This document shows, in pieces, positions 8,557-17,856 of a DNA stretch of 64,000 nt. The notes beneath the pieces were generated by a model, which was given only the letters and a program-made list of their open reading frames with translations, was not told where the DNA came from and searched no databases. The first letter of the stretch is position 1, and each line of letters starts with the position of its first letter. The position numbers and the translations under genes were made by a program. Origin of the DNA: JACCZH01 sp963729445 (GTDB taxonomy: Bacteria > Chloroflexota > Chloroflexia > Thermomicrobiales > CFX8); NCBI GenBank assembly GCA_963729445.1, contig CAVSNU010000003.1, forward strand, positions 1,116,001 to 1,180,000. Direction: 5' to 3'.

Positions 8557-9618
8557 TTAGCGTCTACGGAAGTCCTCGGACGGATCCAGGCGGCGGGTGA
8601 AAGCGGCGATCACACGCGAGCAGTTCTCCAGGTCACTCAGGCTGACCAGCTCGCTGGGCGAGTGCATGTAGCGATTCGGGATGGAGACCAACCCGGTTGG
8701 GATGCCGGAGCGGACGCGGGCGATAGAGTCAGCGTCGGTGCCGCTACGAATCGGGGCAATCTCAACATGGTACGGGATATCCTCTGCTCTGGCCGCCGCT
8801 ACCAGACCCTCGAACACTCTCGGGTGAATTGCCGAGCCACGCGCCAGAGACGGACCGCCCCCAATGTTGACCTTGCCGTTACCGCGCACGTCTGCGTCAG
8901 GGTGATCCGTGGCGTGGGTAACATCGATCGCAATAGCAACCGTGGGGTCGAGGTTGTAGGCGCTCGTCTCTGCACCATACAGGCCGATTTCTTCCTGCAC
9001 CGGCGCAACTGCCCACACGTCAGCCGCCGGACGTTCTCCCTCAGCAAGCAGCCTCAGCGCCTCAAGCGCAATGAAGGCCCCAGCCCGGTTGTCGATACCG
9101 CGGGCGACAATACGGTCGTCACTCAGCTCAACGAGCGGCTGCTCCACAACGCCCGGATCACCAATCGACACCTTCGAGCGCGCGTCATCGCCACTGGTCG
9201 CGCCGATGTCGATCCAGAGAGACCTGATCTTGGAGGCCTTGTCACGCTCGTCGGGCTGCATATGATGGATGGCCTTCTTGCCAATCACGCCGATGACCGG
9301 CCCGTTGGCAGACTGGATGCGCATACGCTGGCCGACCAGTACCTGATCGTCCCAGCCGCCAATCGCCTTGAACCAGAGAAAGCCGTCGTCGTCGATGTGG
9401 GAGATCATGACGCCGATCTCATCAATGTGGCCCTCGATCATCACCCTTGGGCCGTCTCCCCGGAGCCGGGCATAGGAGGTGCCTGACGAGTCAACGGTGA
9501 CCTCGTCGGCAAACTTTTCAGCCTCCTCGCGCCAGACTCGCGCGGCCTCATCCTCAAACCCGGATGGGCTCGATGTGGCGAGCAGCCGCTTCAGAAAATC
9601 TTTCGATGTGTCCTGCAT
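8557..9618 (-). CDS. M42-family metallo-aminopeptidase
   Basis: This 353-residue cytoplasmic co-catalytic zinc aminopeptidase belongs to the family of FrvX, YpdE and tetrahedral TET peptidases. Metal-ligand motifs are present: EGHIDEIGVMIS (His/Asp), RGIDNRAGAFIALEAL (Asp), APVQEEIGLYGA (catalytic Glu-Glu), and IAIDVTHATDHPD. A late PSELVSLSDLEN segment is also typical. I chose ATG 9618 (MQDTSKDF); the upstream in-frame codons to 9666 lack the family fold. It degrades short peptides, and 'endoglucanase M' in older annotation is a misnomer. It lies just downstream of the PucR-type regulator, with only 49 bases between them. Confidence 0.92.
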   Translation of the reverse strand: MQDTSKDFLKRLLATSSPSGFEDEAARVWREEAEKFADEVTVDSSGTSYARLRGDGPRVMIEGHIDEIGVMISHIDDDGFLWFKAIGGWDDQVLVGQRMRIQSANGPVIGVIGKKAIHHMQPDERDKASKIRSLWIDIGATSGDDARSKVSIGDPGVVEQPLVELSDDRIVARGIDNRAGAFIALEALRLLAEGERPAADVWAVAPVQEEIGLYGAETSAYNLDPTVAIAIDVTHATDHPDADVRGNGKVNIGGGPSLARGSAIHPRVFEGLVAAARAEDIPYHVEIAPIRSGTDADSIARVRSGIPTGLVSIPNRYMHSPSELVSLSDLENCSRVIAAFTRRLDPSEDFRRR

Positions 9619-9667
9619 AGGGCCCCGTTTCTTGTCAGATGGCAAATACCGCGGGCATCGTAACAAC

Positions 9668-11206
9668 TCAGCTCAGCGCTCGCTCAATCTGCCGCAATTT
9701 GAGTGCCAGGCCAAATGCGAGACGGGTATCAGCATCGCCCAGATCGCTGCCGGTAAGCTCGCTGATACGGTTGAGCCGGTAGCCGAGCGTGTTGCGGTGC
9801 ACGCCAAGGAGCTCGGCCGCGCCGGTCGTCGATCCTCCGGCCGCCAGATAACCCTCCAGCGTTCGAATCAGGTCGCTGCCGCGCTCGCGGTCGTGTTCGT
9901 CCAACGCCCCCAGCAGTCCGGCGACAAGCGCTGCCATGCGGCCTCGTCCCGGCTCGAACGTGGCGGGGTCCAGGCTCGACAGCAGCACACCATAGAGACC
10001 AGATGTCCCGAGGCTGCCGGCATCCACCACGGGGGCAGTCAGGATCCCCGCCAGCCAGAGCCGGCCTAGCGTCTGGGCCTGGCGCACGGCGCGCGTCATC
10101 CCCGAGAGATCCGGCTGGCGCTCGCTCCGCACCAGCCCGATGCCACTCTCGATGCTTGCGACGGCCCGTAGCTCATCCCAGCACGTATCGTCCAGCATCA
10201 GGATCGCGAGCTCGCCGGATGAGAGGGTTGTCACGAAGCGTCGAATGCCGTAGCTTAACCGGCGGCTCATGCGAGCGAGGACCCCGGTCTGGTTCGAAAC
10301 ACAGAGGGCCACGCGAAGTGGCGCGGCAGGATCGATGCCAAGGATGCGACTCTGCGACTCGACCCGGCTGCCCGGTACCTGACCCAAGAGCAGTTCGGCC
10401 AGTAGCGCGTCGCGGCTCGGCGCGTGCGCCGGCAGCCGCTGGTCGCCCAACGGGTGCAGGAACGTTTCAATGGCCCGCGTGGTGTGCGACAACACCAGCC
10501 TGGCCGTCTCTGGAGAGCCGGACGCACCGGTGGTGGTTGCCAGATACAGTGGACGACGACCTCCGGATGCCTGCAGGCGATCCACCAGCCAGCGGCCTGA
10601 GCCATTTTCGACGTAGATCGGCAACTCGCCACCGGCGTCGACTTGAGCCAGAGCGAACGGCAGCTCCGTCGGACCAGTACGTGACCGGCCCAACACCGTC
10701 CCCGAGCGGTCGAACAGCATAAGCTGGCTGTGACCAACGTCGCCGGCCACGGAGAACAGGGCATCGAGGTCTGCCCCCGCGATCGAGGCCGTCGAGAGCG
10801 CCCGTGACAGGTCTGACCCCAACCGGTATAGCTCGCCCCGCCGCTCGGTTATGGTGCGGTTCAGATGGGTCTCGGCCTCGGCCAGGAAACCTGTGTCAGC
10901 TCGAAAGATGGGCACGCCCGGAATGGGTGTGTTGTCAAAGTCGTGGTCTACAACCAGCCCGGCCACTGGCTGGGCCGAAAGCTGTCGCGCAACCTCAGCC
11001 CAGCCCACCATCTCGACCTGTTTGAGATGGTCCAGCGTGCGCTGGGTTACCACAATAAGCTCGTTCCCTCGTAGGGGAGGAAGAGCCGGGGTGCGAGGGT
11101 GAATGGTTACCGCCCAGCTCAGGGGACGGAGCAGCTCAGCGGCGTCGCCGCGCCACTCCAGTTGCGGCTCCCAGGCCAGGACATCTCCTACAACAATCTC
11201 AGACAT
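9668..11206 (-). CDS. PucR-family transcriptional regulator
   Basis: This 512-residue regulator has an N-terminal PucR/PurC-like ligand domain (GDVLAWEPQL… onward, about residues 1-130), a GAF-like middle, and a C-terminal HTH of the PucR/CdaR type (GVHRNTLGYRLNRISELTG, about residues 470-490). Members control purine, hydantoin, proline or sugar-diacid catabolism. I chose ATG 11206 (MSEIVVGDVL) because the domain begins there; the 41 extra codons of the longer frame look non-coding. It is divergent from the MocR-type gene with 195 bases between starts, so both could share a control region. A target cannot be read, though hydantoinase and urease genes lie in the same window. Confidence 0.88.
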   Translation of the reverse strand: MSEIVVGDVLAWEPQLEWRGDAAELLRPLSWAVTIHPRTPALPPLRGNELIVVTQRTLDHLKQVEMVGWAEVARQLSAQPVAGLVVDHDFDNTPIPGVPIFRADTGFLAEAETHLNRTITERRGELYRLGSDLSRALSTASIAGADLDALFSVAGDVGHSQLMLFDRSGTVLGRSRTGPTELPFALAQVDAGGELPIYVENGSGRWLVDRLQASGGRRPLYLATTTGASGSPETARLVLSHTTRAIETFLHPLGDQRLPAHAPSRDALLAELLLGQVPGSRVESQSRILGIDPAAPLRVALCVSNQTGVLARMSRRLSYGIRRFVTTLSSGELAILMLDDTCWDELRAVASIESGIGLVRSERQPDLSGMTRAVRQAQTLGRLWLAGILTAPVVDAGSLGTSGLYGVLLSSLDPATFEPGRGRMAALVAGLLGALDEHDRERGSDLIRTLEGYLAAGGSTTGAAELLGVHRNTLGYRLNRISELTGSDLGDADTRLAFGLALKLRQIERALS

Positions 11207-11401
11207 CGGCAGTCTCAACGTTCCGTCTGGTCGATTTGCACAACTCCATAGCTGGACCAGGAACGCATCGCTCTCGCGATTGTGCGAAGTGCTGTTCTCG
11301 TCCAAATCTAGCGTACCAGTTGGCAGCAACAGCCAATCGTGTCACAATTTCCCATTGGAGCCATCCAATACAATCGATATGAGGAGAGCCAGGAGGAACG
11401 C

Positions 11402-13069
11402 GTGTTGCAACTCGTCGTCGATCGCGAAAGCGCGACTCCCATCTACGTCCAGATCGCGCGTCAGATCCGCCGGTCGATTCTCGAAGCAGAGCTCCCGGCC
11501 GGTGAGCGGCTCCCACCCGAGCGGCGTCTGGCGGCACTCCTGGGGGTGAACCGCACGACGATTGTGAATGCCTACCGCGAGCTTGCTGCGGACGGGCTGG
11601 TCTCCGGCCAGGTGGGACGTGGCACGGTCGTGACGCACCGGCCCCAACGCTCCGAGCCAACCGATAACGCTCATGAGCGCCAGCCAAACGGTGGCGCCGA
11701 GCCCTCCTGGGTCGCAGAGTTAGAAACCGGCGTCTATCCCGCCCAACAAACCGGTCAGCACGTCTCAGACAGAACACGGGGCACCCCCATGCCCTGGGCG
11801 CAGCTCTTCACGCCGGCCACCGACGTGATGAACGACCCGTTGCTGCACGACGCGATGACCGTCTCTGCCCGGCCGGATGTCATCCGTCTGGCGACCGGCA
11901 CCCCATCCCCACAGCTCTACCCGATTAACACGATCCGCGCGTTGCTCGACGAAGCGCTGCACAACGCCGGCCAGACGCTCCTCCAGCACACGCCAACCGA
12001 AGGCTACCCGCCCCTGCGGGAGGCGCTGGCCAACTGGATGGCCCGTAGCGCGGGCGAGGCCGGCTCGGCACTCACCATCAACCCCGACAATGTCGTTGTT
12101 GTCGCCGGCTCGCAGCAGGGTCTCTACCTGATCGCCCGTACCTTGATAGAACCGGGCGATCTCGTCGCGGTGGAGTCGCCCACGTATCTCGGCGCCGCCC
12201 AGGTGTTCCGGGCCGCCGGCGCACGCCTGATGCCGATCCCGGTCGACCGCGACGGCATGAATGTCGATCTGCTGCAGGAGCTCCTGCCGCGCCGCCGCCC
12301 GAAGCTCATCTACACGCTGCCGACGTTCCAGAACCCGAGCGGGACGGTGATGTCGATGGGCCGCAGGATGCGCCTGCTGGACCTGGCGGCGCGCTACCAG
12401 ATTCCCGTCATCGAGGATGATCCCTACGGCGCCCTGCGCTACGAGGGACGCCACCTGCCGAGCCTGGCAACCATCGACCGCGCGGCGGGCCGCTCCAACG
12501 TCATCTATCTCAGCACCGTCTCGAAGATGCTCTTCCCAGGCTTCCGCATCGGCTGGGTAGCAGCCGCCAAGCCGGTCGCGGAACGCGTTACGCTCATGAA
12601 ACAGATCGTCGACCTCGACACCAACGCCCTGGCGCAGTGGGCAGTCTGGGCATTCTTCGACCGAAACCTGCTCGAAGATCACCTCGCAACGCTGAACAAG
12701 GTCTATCCGCTGCAGCGCGACCACATGCTGGCCGCGATGCACCGCTATGGCGATGGTCTGATCAGCGCCGACCGGCCGGCCGGTGGTATCTACCTCTGGT
12801 GCCGGCTCAACGACGGCCTCAGGGTGCGTGACCTGTTGCCCGAAGCCGCCCGTGAGGGCGTCGTCTTCGCGCCCGGTGAATCGTTCCACGTGGATTCGAA
12901 CTCCGGTCGAGGGCGCTCCACGCTCCGGCTCAACTTCACGCTGCCACAGGATACCGAGATCGAAGAGGGAATCCGCCGGCTCAGCGTCGCCCTGCATCGG
13001 CTTGCGGCCCAGGTCGACCCCGACCGTAGCCATCTTCGCACGGGCAACGCGCTGACACCTATTGTGTAG
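11402..13069 (+). CDS. MocR-type regulator (GntR HTH fused to PLP aminotransferase)
   Basis: This is a 555-residue fusion. Residues about 1-75 form a GntR winged helix (PIYVQIARQIRRSILEAEL, then LPPERRLAALLGVNRTTIV). After a long linker, residues about 160-545 form a fold-type I aminotransferase domain with the PLP lysine at Lys375 (STVSKMLFPGFRIGW). Such regulators sense PLP or amino compounds such as GABA, taurine or pyridoxal. I chose GTG 11402 because AGGAGG lies seven bases upstream; this codon decides the start against an ATG at 11339 with no ribosome site. It is divergent from the PucR-type gene. Confidence 0.9.
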   Translation: MLQLVVDRESATPIYVQIARQIRRSILEAELPAGERLPPERRLAALLGVNRTTIVNAYRELAADGLVSGQVGRGTVVTHRPQRSEPTDNAHERQPNGGAEPSWVAELETGVYPAQQTGQHVSDRTRGTPMPWAQLFTPATDVMNDPLLHDAMTVSARPDVIRLATGTPSPQLYPINTIRALLDEALHNAGQTLLQHTPTEGYPPLREALANWMARSAGEAGSALTINPDNVVVVAGSQQGLYLIARTLIEPGDLVAVESPTYLGAAQVFRAAGARLMPIPVDRDGMNVDLLQELLPRRRPKLIYTLPTFQNPSGTVMSMGRRMRLLDLAARYQIPVIEDDPYGALRYEGRHLPSLATIDRAAGRSNVIYLSTVSKMLFPGFRIGWVAAAKPVAERVTLMKQIVDLDTNALAQWAVWAFFDRNLLEDHLATLNKVYPLQRDHMLAAMHRYGDGLISADRPAGGIYLWCRLNDGLRVRDLLPEAAREGVVFAPGESFHVDSNSGRGRSTLRLNFTLPQDTEIEEGIRRLSVALHRLAAQVDPDRSHLRTGNALTPIV

Positions 13070-13102
13070 ATTCTCGCCCGAGAGGGAGAGGGTCCCGTTC
13101 TG

Positions 13103-13131
13103 TTGACACTAGAACATTTGTTTCGTAGAGT
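13103..13131 (+). promoter_or_regulatory. Promoter ahead of the recombinase-like gene
   Basis: TTGACA at 13103-13108, 17-base spacer, TAGAGT at 13126-13131, 27 bases before the ATG at 13158. The leader would be short. Confidence 0.5.
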
Positions 13132-13157
13132 GACAGCGTACCGAGGAGTATTCCGGC

Positions 13158-14168
13158 ATGTCACAGGTTGGCAACGACGACGAGCAGCGGGATGACCGAA
13201 CCAGCGGGGCGACGCTTCAGCCGCGTCTGTTCGAGGAGATCGGTCGTGGGCACCATGGCCCAACCCTCAGCAGCGTCGGCCCACTCGGGCCTCAATCAAA
13301 GCTGCCGGTCGCGCGTTACTGGTATCGCCGTTATCTGGAGCAAGCTCAACACCCGGCCAATACCATCTCCTCCTATCTCTACGACCTCTCGATCTTCGAG
13401 CAGGTGATCGGCCTCAAACCAATCGACGAAATCACGAGCCGCGACATTGCCCACTACCTTGGAGTGGCCAACTCACGCTCGACTCGTAAACGGCGTCTGA
13501 CGTCGGTGAGCGGCTTCTTCAAGTGGCTGGTGAACGCTGCCAGGATGCTGGAGAAGGACCCAACCGAATCGTTCTACCCGGACCACATCCCGCTCAAGAC
13601 ACCGCGCCCGCTCTTTCCAACCGAGCAAGCTGCGTTCTTGTCCGCGGCGAAGGCCGACTCCACCCGCTCGGCAGTGATGTGCTGGTTGATGCTCAGTCTC
13701 GGGCTATCGCGCGGTGAAGTGCTTCAGCTGAGACGCGACCACCTCGATCTGGCGGATCCCGAAACGCCGCTGGTGTACGTCTTCTATGACAATGTCCGCT
13801 GGAGGGACAAGGAGCGCAAGCTCCAGGCGACGGGGGAGCTCATCGAGCTGTACGAAGCCTTTGAGCGGGAGTACGAGCCGCGAGACCGCCTGTTCGAGAT
13901 GCTGCCGCAGTCGGTCAACAAGATGACCGCGAGAGTCGCCCTCGCCGCCGGCATCTCGAAACACGTCTCACCCCAGACGCTGCGTGACACCTATGCCGTC
14001 GAGCGGGCCAGGTCCGGCGCGGAAGAAGTGGAACTGTTGTCGCTGCTTGGCCTGGCGGATGATCCACGCAATCGCATGAGCGTGCGTCGCTACATCAAGC
14101 TGGCGTCTCCAGCCGTGAACGCTCCATCAGCCGGCGAGATCGAAGAGCCCGTCGGCGAGCCCCAGTAA
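13158..14168 (+). CDS. Tyrosine-recombinase-like protein, catalytic residues mostly lost
   Basis: This 336-residue protein has a basic SAM-like N-terminal core-binding domain (about residues 50-130: YWYRRYLEQAQHPANTISSYLYDL) and a C-terminal XerC/D-like catalytic domain (about 150-315). In the box I block LGLSRGEVLQLRRDHL, the position of the first catalytic Arg aligns with Ser184 (Arg185 is adjacent). The HxLRH block reads SPQTLRDTYA, so His is Gln273 while Arg276 remains. The LGH block reads LLGLAD, with His lost. Tyr312 (VRRYIKL) remains. It is probably a DNA-binding protein or defective recombinase. No attachment site or phage gene is visible around it. Its end overlaps the convergent ADP-ribosylglycohydrolase gene by 42 bases. 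Confidence 0.8.
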   Translation: MSQVGNDDEQRDDRTSGATLQPRLFEEIGRGHHGPTLSSVGPLGPQSKLPVARYWYRRYLEQAQHPANTISSYLYDLSIFEQVIGLKPIDEITSRDIAHYLGVANSRSTRKRRLTSVSGFFKWLVNAARMLEKDPTESFYPDHIPLKTPRPLFPTEQAAFLSAAKADSTRSAVMCWLMLSLGLSRGEVLQLRRDHLDLADPETPLVYVFYDNVRWRDKERKLQATGELIELYEAFEREYEPRDRLFEMLPQSVNKMTARVALAAGISKHVSPQTLRDTYAVERARSGAEEVELLSLLGLADDPRNRMSVRRYIKLASPAVNAPSAGEIEEPVGEPQ

Positions 14169-15044
14169 CTCCTCCCTGGCGAGCAACGCGTCCAGCCACC
14201 GTTCGGGAATACTCGCCATGCCCCAGCGAGCTCCAGCGAGTGCACCGGCTACCGCACCGGTGGTATCGGCGTCCTGGCCAAGATTGACCGCAGCGACGAT
14301 AGCCTCTTCAAGCGAGCGGTGCGCGGTGACTGCCCAGAACGCCGACTGCAGAGTCGAGAGTACGTAGCCACCGGCGTCAAGCGTCGAGGAATGCTGCGTC
14401 GAGACCCCGTCTAGCGCGGCTCTCACCGCATCGCTGTCAGCTGCACCGCGCGCCGCGTGGAGCGGGTCGATCTCAGGATCGGTGAGCAGTGCCGCGATGG
14501 CCGCGTTGAGGGCGACACAGGAGTCCAGACAGAGCGGGTTCGCGTGGGTGATGCGTGAGGAGTCGATCGAGTGCCGCCGGTTCGCCTCTGCGTCCAACCT
14601 CTCCAGCAAGGCAACGGGCGCACAACGCATGATTGAGCCATTCGAGGCGTCGCGGGGCCGCAGCGCCTGATGCGTGCGTTCTCCAGCTTCGTCCCACGGC
14701 ACTCCGCGTGCCAATTGCTCCAGGGCGTACCGGGTCGTGGTGCCGATGTCTGGCGGGTTGGATGCAAGCCAGCCGACGAACCGTCCGGCGATGTCCCTAG
14801 CATCGAACTGCTGGCACTCGACGATCGACGACGCGATACAGACGGCCATCTGCGTATCGTCAGTCACCTCGCCGGCCACCAGATTGAGCCAGCCCCCGCC
14901 GACGATGTCACGCAGCGCGCCATATTGCGCCTGGATCTCCTCACGAGACATGAACTCCAGCGTCGCGCCCAGCGCGTCACCCACGGCGCTCCCGAGCAAC
15001 GCCCCCCGGTAACGGTCCCGTAACGCCTCCCGATCGATGGTCAC
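14127..15044 (-). CDS. ADP-ribosylglycohydrolase family protein
   Basis: This 305-residue protein of the DraG/ARH fold removes ADP-ribose from proteins or small molecules using two Mg ions. Family motifs are present: ALLGSAVGDALGATLEFM at the N-terminus, a VTDDTQMAVCIA metal motif near residue 63, NGSIMRCAPVALL near residue 135, and NLGQDADTTGAVAGALAGA near residue 260 with the paired Asp ligands. No partner ADP-ribosyltransferase is nearby. It overlaps the convergent recombinase-like gene. Confidence 0.92.
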   Translation of the reverse strand: MTIDREALRDRYRGALLGSAVGDALGATLEFMSREEIQAQYGALRDIVGGGWLNLVAGEVTDDTQMAVCIASSIVECQQFDARDIAGRFVGWLASNPPDIGTTTRYALEQLARGVPWDEAGERTHQALRPRDASNGSIMRCAPVALLERLDAEANRRHSIDSSRITHANPLCLDSCVALNAAIAALLTDPEIDPLHAARGAADSDAVRAALDGVSTQHSSTLDAGGYVLSTLQSAFWAVTAHRSLEEAIVAAVNLGQDADTTGAVAGALAGARWGMASIPERWLDALLAREELLGLADGLFDLAG

Positions 15045-15162
15045 GACTGGCCTCTCTCCTCATTCTCACGCAGTCAGCGCTCGAGGTGAGAGCGCCGCGA
15101 CCAACCCCGTGTCAGTGTAGTACGCTGCGGCGTCGTGAGCATGCGACTCTCTGGGGAAGGAA

Positions 15163-15684
15163 GTGTCAGTGAAAATCTACATCATGCGCCACGGGAACGC
15201 CGGGCCGGTCGGAGAAGGCGGGGTCACGAGGGACGAAGACCGGCCACTAACGGACCATGGCCGCAGCGAAGTGGCACTGATGGCGCGTGTGCTCCAGCAG
15301 CTCGGGGCCGATCCCGGCCTCATCCTGTCCAGTCCACTCGTCCGCGCCCGGCAGACAGCTGAGATCGTGAGCGAGCATTTCGGTTCCCGGGTGGGGGTGA
15401 CGAGTGCCGTCGATCTCGCCCCCGGGGGCTCATTAGCCGGAGTGCTGGCGCAGATCCTGCGTGCCGGCCGCCCAGCGGAAACGCTCATCGTAGGGCACAT
15501 GCCCGGCGTGGGGATGCTGGCCGGCTTCCTGGCCTGGAACCAGCGCGATGTTGTCATCAACTTCCGCACCGCTGGAATCTGCCGGATCGACCTGCCGGAC
15601 GACCGGCCCGCGCCTGGCTACGGCGACCTTCGCTGGCTCATTCCCCCACCAGTTGGCGAGCGCCTGCTCGAGGACGGGACGTAG
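15163..15684 (+). CDS. sixA: SixA-type phosphohistidine phosphatase
   Basis: This 173-residue histidine phosphatase has the catalytic MRHGNAG motif at residues 8-14 and the second catalytic histidine in IVGHMPGVGMLAGFL near residue 110. SixA enzymes dephosphorylate HPt domains of phosphorelays or the nitrogen PTS in proteobacteria; here the target is unknown. The start is GTG 15163 or GTG 15169; GGAAGG lies just upstream. The stop overlaps the GTG of the MFS transporter by one base, so the two are probably translated together. Confidence 0.85.
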   Translation: MSVKIYIMRHGNAGPVGEGGVTRDEDRPLTDHGRSEVALMARVLQQLGADPGLILSSPLVRARQTAEIVSEHFGSRVGVTSAVDLAPGGSLAGVLAQILRAGRPAETLIVGHMPGVGMLAGFLAWNQRDVVINFRTAGICRIDLPDDRPAPGYGDLRWLIPPPVGERLLEDGT

Positions 15685-16907
15685 TGTCGGCACGCACACA
15701 ACCAGTAGAAAGGGCCCAGGACCAGGCTGCCGCACAACGCGCCCTGTGGCTGCTGATCGCCGGCATCTTCGTGGTCTCGCTCGATTCACGGGTCATCACA
15801 CCACTCCTTCCGGCAATCGCGGAAGAGTTCGACGCCCCAATTGGCCGCGCCGGGCTGATCGTCACCGCCTATCTGCTGCCCTATGGGCTGTTTCAACTGC
15901 TCTACGGGCCGCTGGCAGACCGCGTGGGGCGGGTCCGGGTCATCTCCGTCGCGCTAGGTGGCTTTGCCGTTGGCGCGGGACTATGCGCTATTGCCCCGAA
16001 TCTGGACGCGCTGGTCGGGCTACGGCTCGTTACCGGTATTGCCGCGGCGGCTGTCTTCCCGCTGACATTGACCTATATCGGTGACACCGTCGCCTACGAT
16101 CGCAGGCACGAGGCCATCGGCTACACCATCATGGCGTCCTCGCTGGGGCAGGTGCTATCCAGCGCCATCGGCGGCTTTCTCGCGGCGGCGTTCTCCTGGA
16201 GGGCGATCTTCGCCATCGACGGTATCGTCGCGCTGGTCATCACGATTGCCCTCTTGCGCCAGCCGCTCACGCGGGCGCGTCACACGGGGGTAAGGCGCTC
16301 GGCCGCCGCGACGTATCGGGTGGTCCTGGCCGACCGCCGGCATATTCTGTTCTATACGCTCATCTTCTTCGAAGGCGCCATCACCCTGGGCGCGTTCGCC
16401 TACTTCGGCGCACTCTTGAGGGATCGGGACGGTCTCTCGTTTACCGCCATTGGCGTTCTCGTCGCGCTCTTCGGCCTTGGCTCGCTCGTCTTCGGCCGGG
16501 TCGTTGGACGCGTCGCACGGAAGATCGGCGAACGGCGCATGATCGCGTTCGGCGGTGCGGGCGTGGTCGTTGGGTACGCCATGACCACGCTGCAGCCGAC
16601 GCTCATCTTCTTCTCAATCGCGATGGTGCTGATGGGTGCGACGTTCATCATGATGCACTCCACCCTGCAAACACGCGCCACCGAGCTTGCGCCGACCGCG
16701 CGAGCTACGGGAATATCGCTGTTCGCCTTTGCGCTCTTTCTAGGTAGTAGCCTGGGGGCCTTCCTGACCGCACAATCCATCGACCGTCTCGGCTACAACG
16801 AAACGATGTTGGCACTCGGCGCGGTGACGGCCGTCTTCACCGTCACGATGACCGTCGTCATCCTGCGCTTCACCGAGCCGCACCTGGAGGAGGTGGATGC
16901 CTGCTAG
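15684..16907 (+). CDS. MFS efflux transporter
   Basis: This 407-residue inner-membrane transporter has about 12 hydrophobic segments. The first segment carries FVVSLDSRVITPLLPAIAEEF, typical of drug-efflux MFS (DHA1) proteins, and the loop between segments 2 and 3 has GPLADRVGRVRVI, the family's GxLaDrxGrkr signature. It starts at GTG 15684, overlapping the sixA stop. Substrate is unknown. A DinB-type protein follows 41 bases downstream on the same strand and may be co-transcribed. Confidence 0.88.
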   Translation: MSARTQPVERAQDQAAAQRALWLLIAGIFVVSLDSRVITPLLPAIAEEFDAPIGRAGLIVTAYLLPYGLFQLLYGPLADRVGRVRVISVALGGFAVGAGLCAIAPNLDALVGLRLVTGIAAAAVFPLTLTYIGDTVAYDRRHEAIGYTIMASSLGQVLSSAIGGFLAAAFSWRAIFAIDGIVALVITIALLRQPLTRARHTGVRRSAAATYRVVLADRRHILFYTLIFFEGAITLGAFAYFGALLRDRDGLSFTAIGVLVALFGLGSLVFGRVVGRVARKIGERRMIAFGGAGVVVGYAMTTLQPTLIFFSIAMVLMGATFIMMHSTLQTRATELAPTARATGISLFAFALFLGSSLGAFLTAQSIDRLGYNETMLALGAVTAVFTVTMTVVILRFTEPHLEEVDAC

Positions 16908-16948
16908 ACTGTCCCCACGAAATGCGTCGTTAACGAAAAGGAACACAC

Positions 16949-17524
16949 GTGCAAGAGAGCCAGATTTATCGCGAGCAGATCGACACGTTGAGCGAGCAGC
17001 TCAAGGCCGAGTTCGTCGGATTAGATCCGGATCTGCTCTACAAGCGGCCCGGGCCGTCCGTCAACCACGCCGGATTCCTCCACTGGCACATCCTCCGTAT
17101 CTGGGACCTCGACCTCAACCACATCATCAAGGGCGAAGATCCAGCCGCTGACGCCTGGCACCGTGGCGGCTACGCTGCCCGCTCCAACTACGACCCTTCC
17201 GGCAAGGGCCTTGAGCGGCTACCGGGCATGGGTCTGGGGTACAGCGATGCCGAGGTGGACGAAGTTCATGTCCCCTTGAACGAGCTCACCGCGTACCACG
17301 ACCAGCTCATCGCCGAGACCAGTGCGTATCTGGAATCCGCCAGCAACGAGCAGCTGCGCGCGGAGATCCCCCTGCCGGGGCGCCCGAATGCGACCGCCGC
17401 CCAGCGTCTCCAGCACCTGATCGGTCACTCCTACGGCCATCTCGGTGACATCCGCTTCGTCAAGGGTCTTCTGGGGCATACCGACGCCACGTACCCCAAA
17501 GAGAAGGCTCAAGCAGCCTCGTAA
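16949..17524 (+). CDS. DinB-family protein
   Basis: This 191-residue four-helix-bundle protein of the DinB/YfiT type is often a metal-binding thiol S-transferase. Candidate metal histidines are in NHAGFLHWHILRIW (about residues 38-52) and LQHLIGHSYGHLGDI (about residues 150-165), the usual three-His arrangement. It starts at GTG 16949 with AAAAGGA upstream. The thiol cofactor and substrate are unknown. A stable hairpin follows the stop. Confidence 0.8.
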   Translation: MQESQIYREQIDTLSEQLKAEFVGLDPDLLYKRPGPSVNHAGFLHWHILRIWDLDLNHIIKGEDPAADAWHRGGYAARSNYDPSGKGLERLPGMGLGYSDAEVDEVHVPLNELTAYHDQLIAETSAYLESASNEQLRAEIPLPGRPNATAAQRLQHLIGHSYGHLGDIRFVKGLLGHTDATYPKEKAQAAS

Positions 17525-17538
17525 TCAGATCCCCAATG

Positions 17539-17572
17539 GGCACAGGGCCGGCACAAATGCCGGCCCTGTGCC
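17539..17572 (+). terminator. 15-bp stem after the DinB-type gene
   Basis: GGCACAGGGCCGGCA (17539-17553) pairs perfectly with 17558-17572 across the loop CAAA, 15 bases after the stop codon. It lacks a T-tract, so termination strength is uncertain; the position fits a terminator. Confidence 0.6.
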
Positions 17573-17666
17573 TACGGCCATCCTGTTTCTAAAGCGGCTG
17601 TCGGAAGCATGGACCGGCGTGGGGCGCGATGATGAGTTTGTCCTGATTGATCGGGTATTTAGGAAT

Positions 17667-17744
17667 GCGTAGGGGCGCAATTCATTGCGCCCTGCCTGGG
17701 CACCCGGGACGTTGGAGAGGGCGCAATGAATTGCGCCCCTACGC
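17667..17744. repeat. Paired GCGCAAT/ATTGCGC palindrome element
   Basis: Two perfect 26-base inverse arms (17667-17692 and 17719-17744) begin GCGTAGGGGCGCAATTC and end in its inverse. This is the same family as 2060-2138. It fills much of the 17525-17856 gap between convergent genes; no gene is seen in the gap. Confidence 0.8.
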
Positions 17745-17856
17745 AGAAAAGCGCCGTTCCGATGTATCGGATCAAGCACGACACGTCCATAATTACGCCC
17801 GTACACAGACAGAAGGATCTCTTATCCGCCCATGCCCGGTAGGACTGACATCCGCA

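Noticed and set aside
11765..13033. 422-codon minus-strand ORF opposite the MocR-type gene
   Set aside because: The forward frame has an excellent ribosome site and all HTH and aminotransferase motifs; the reverse has none.
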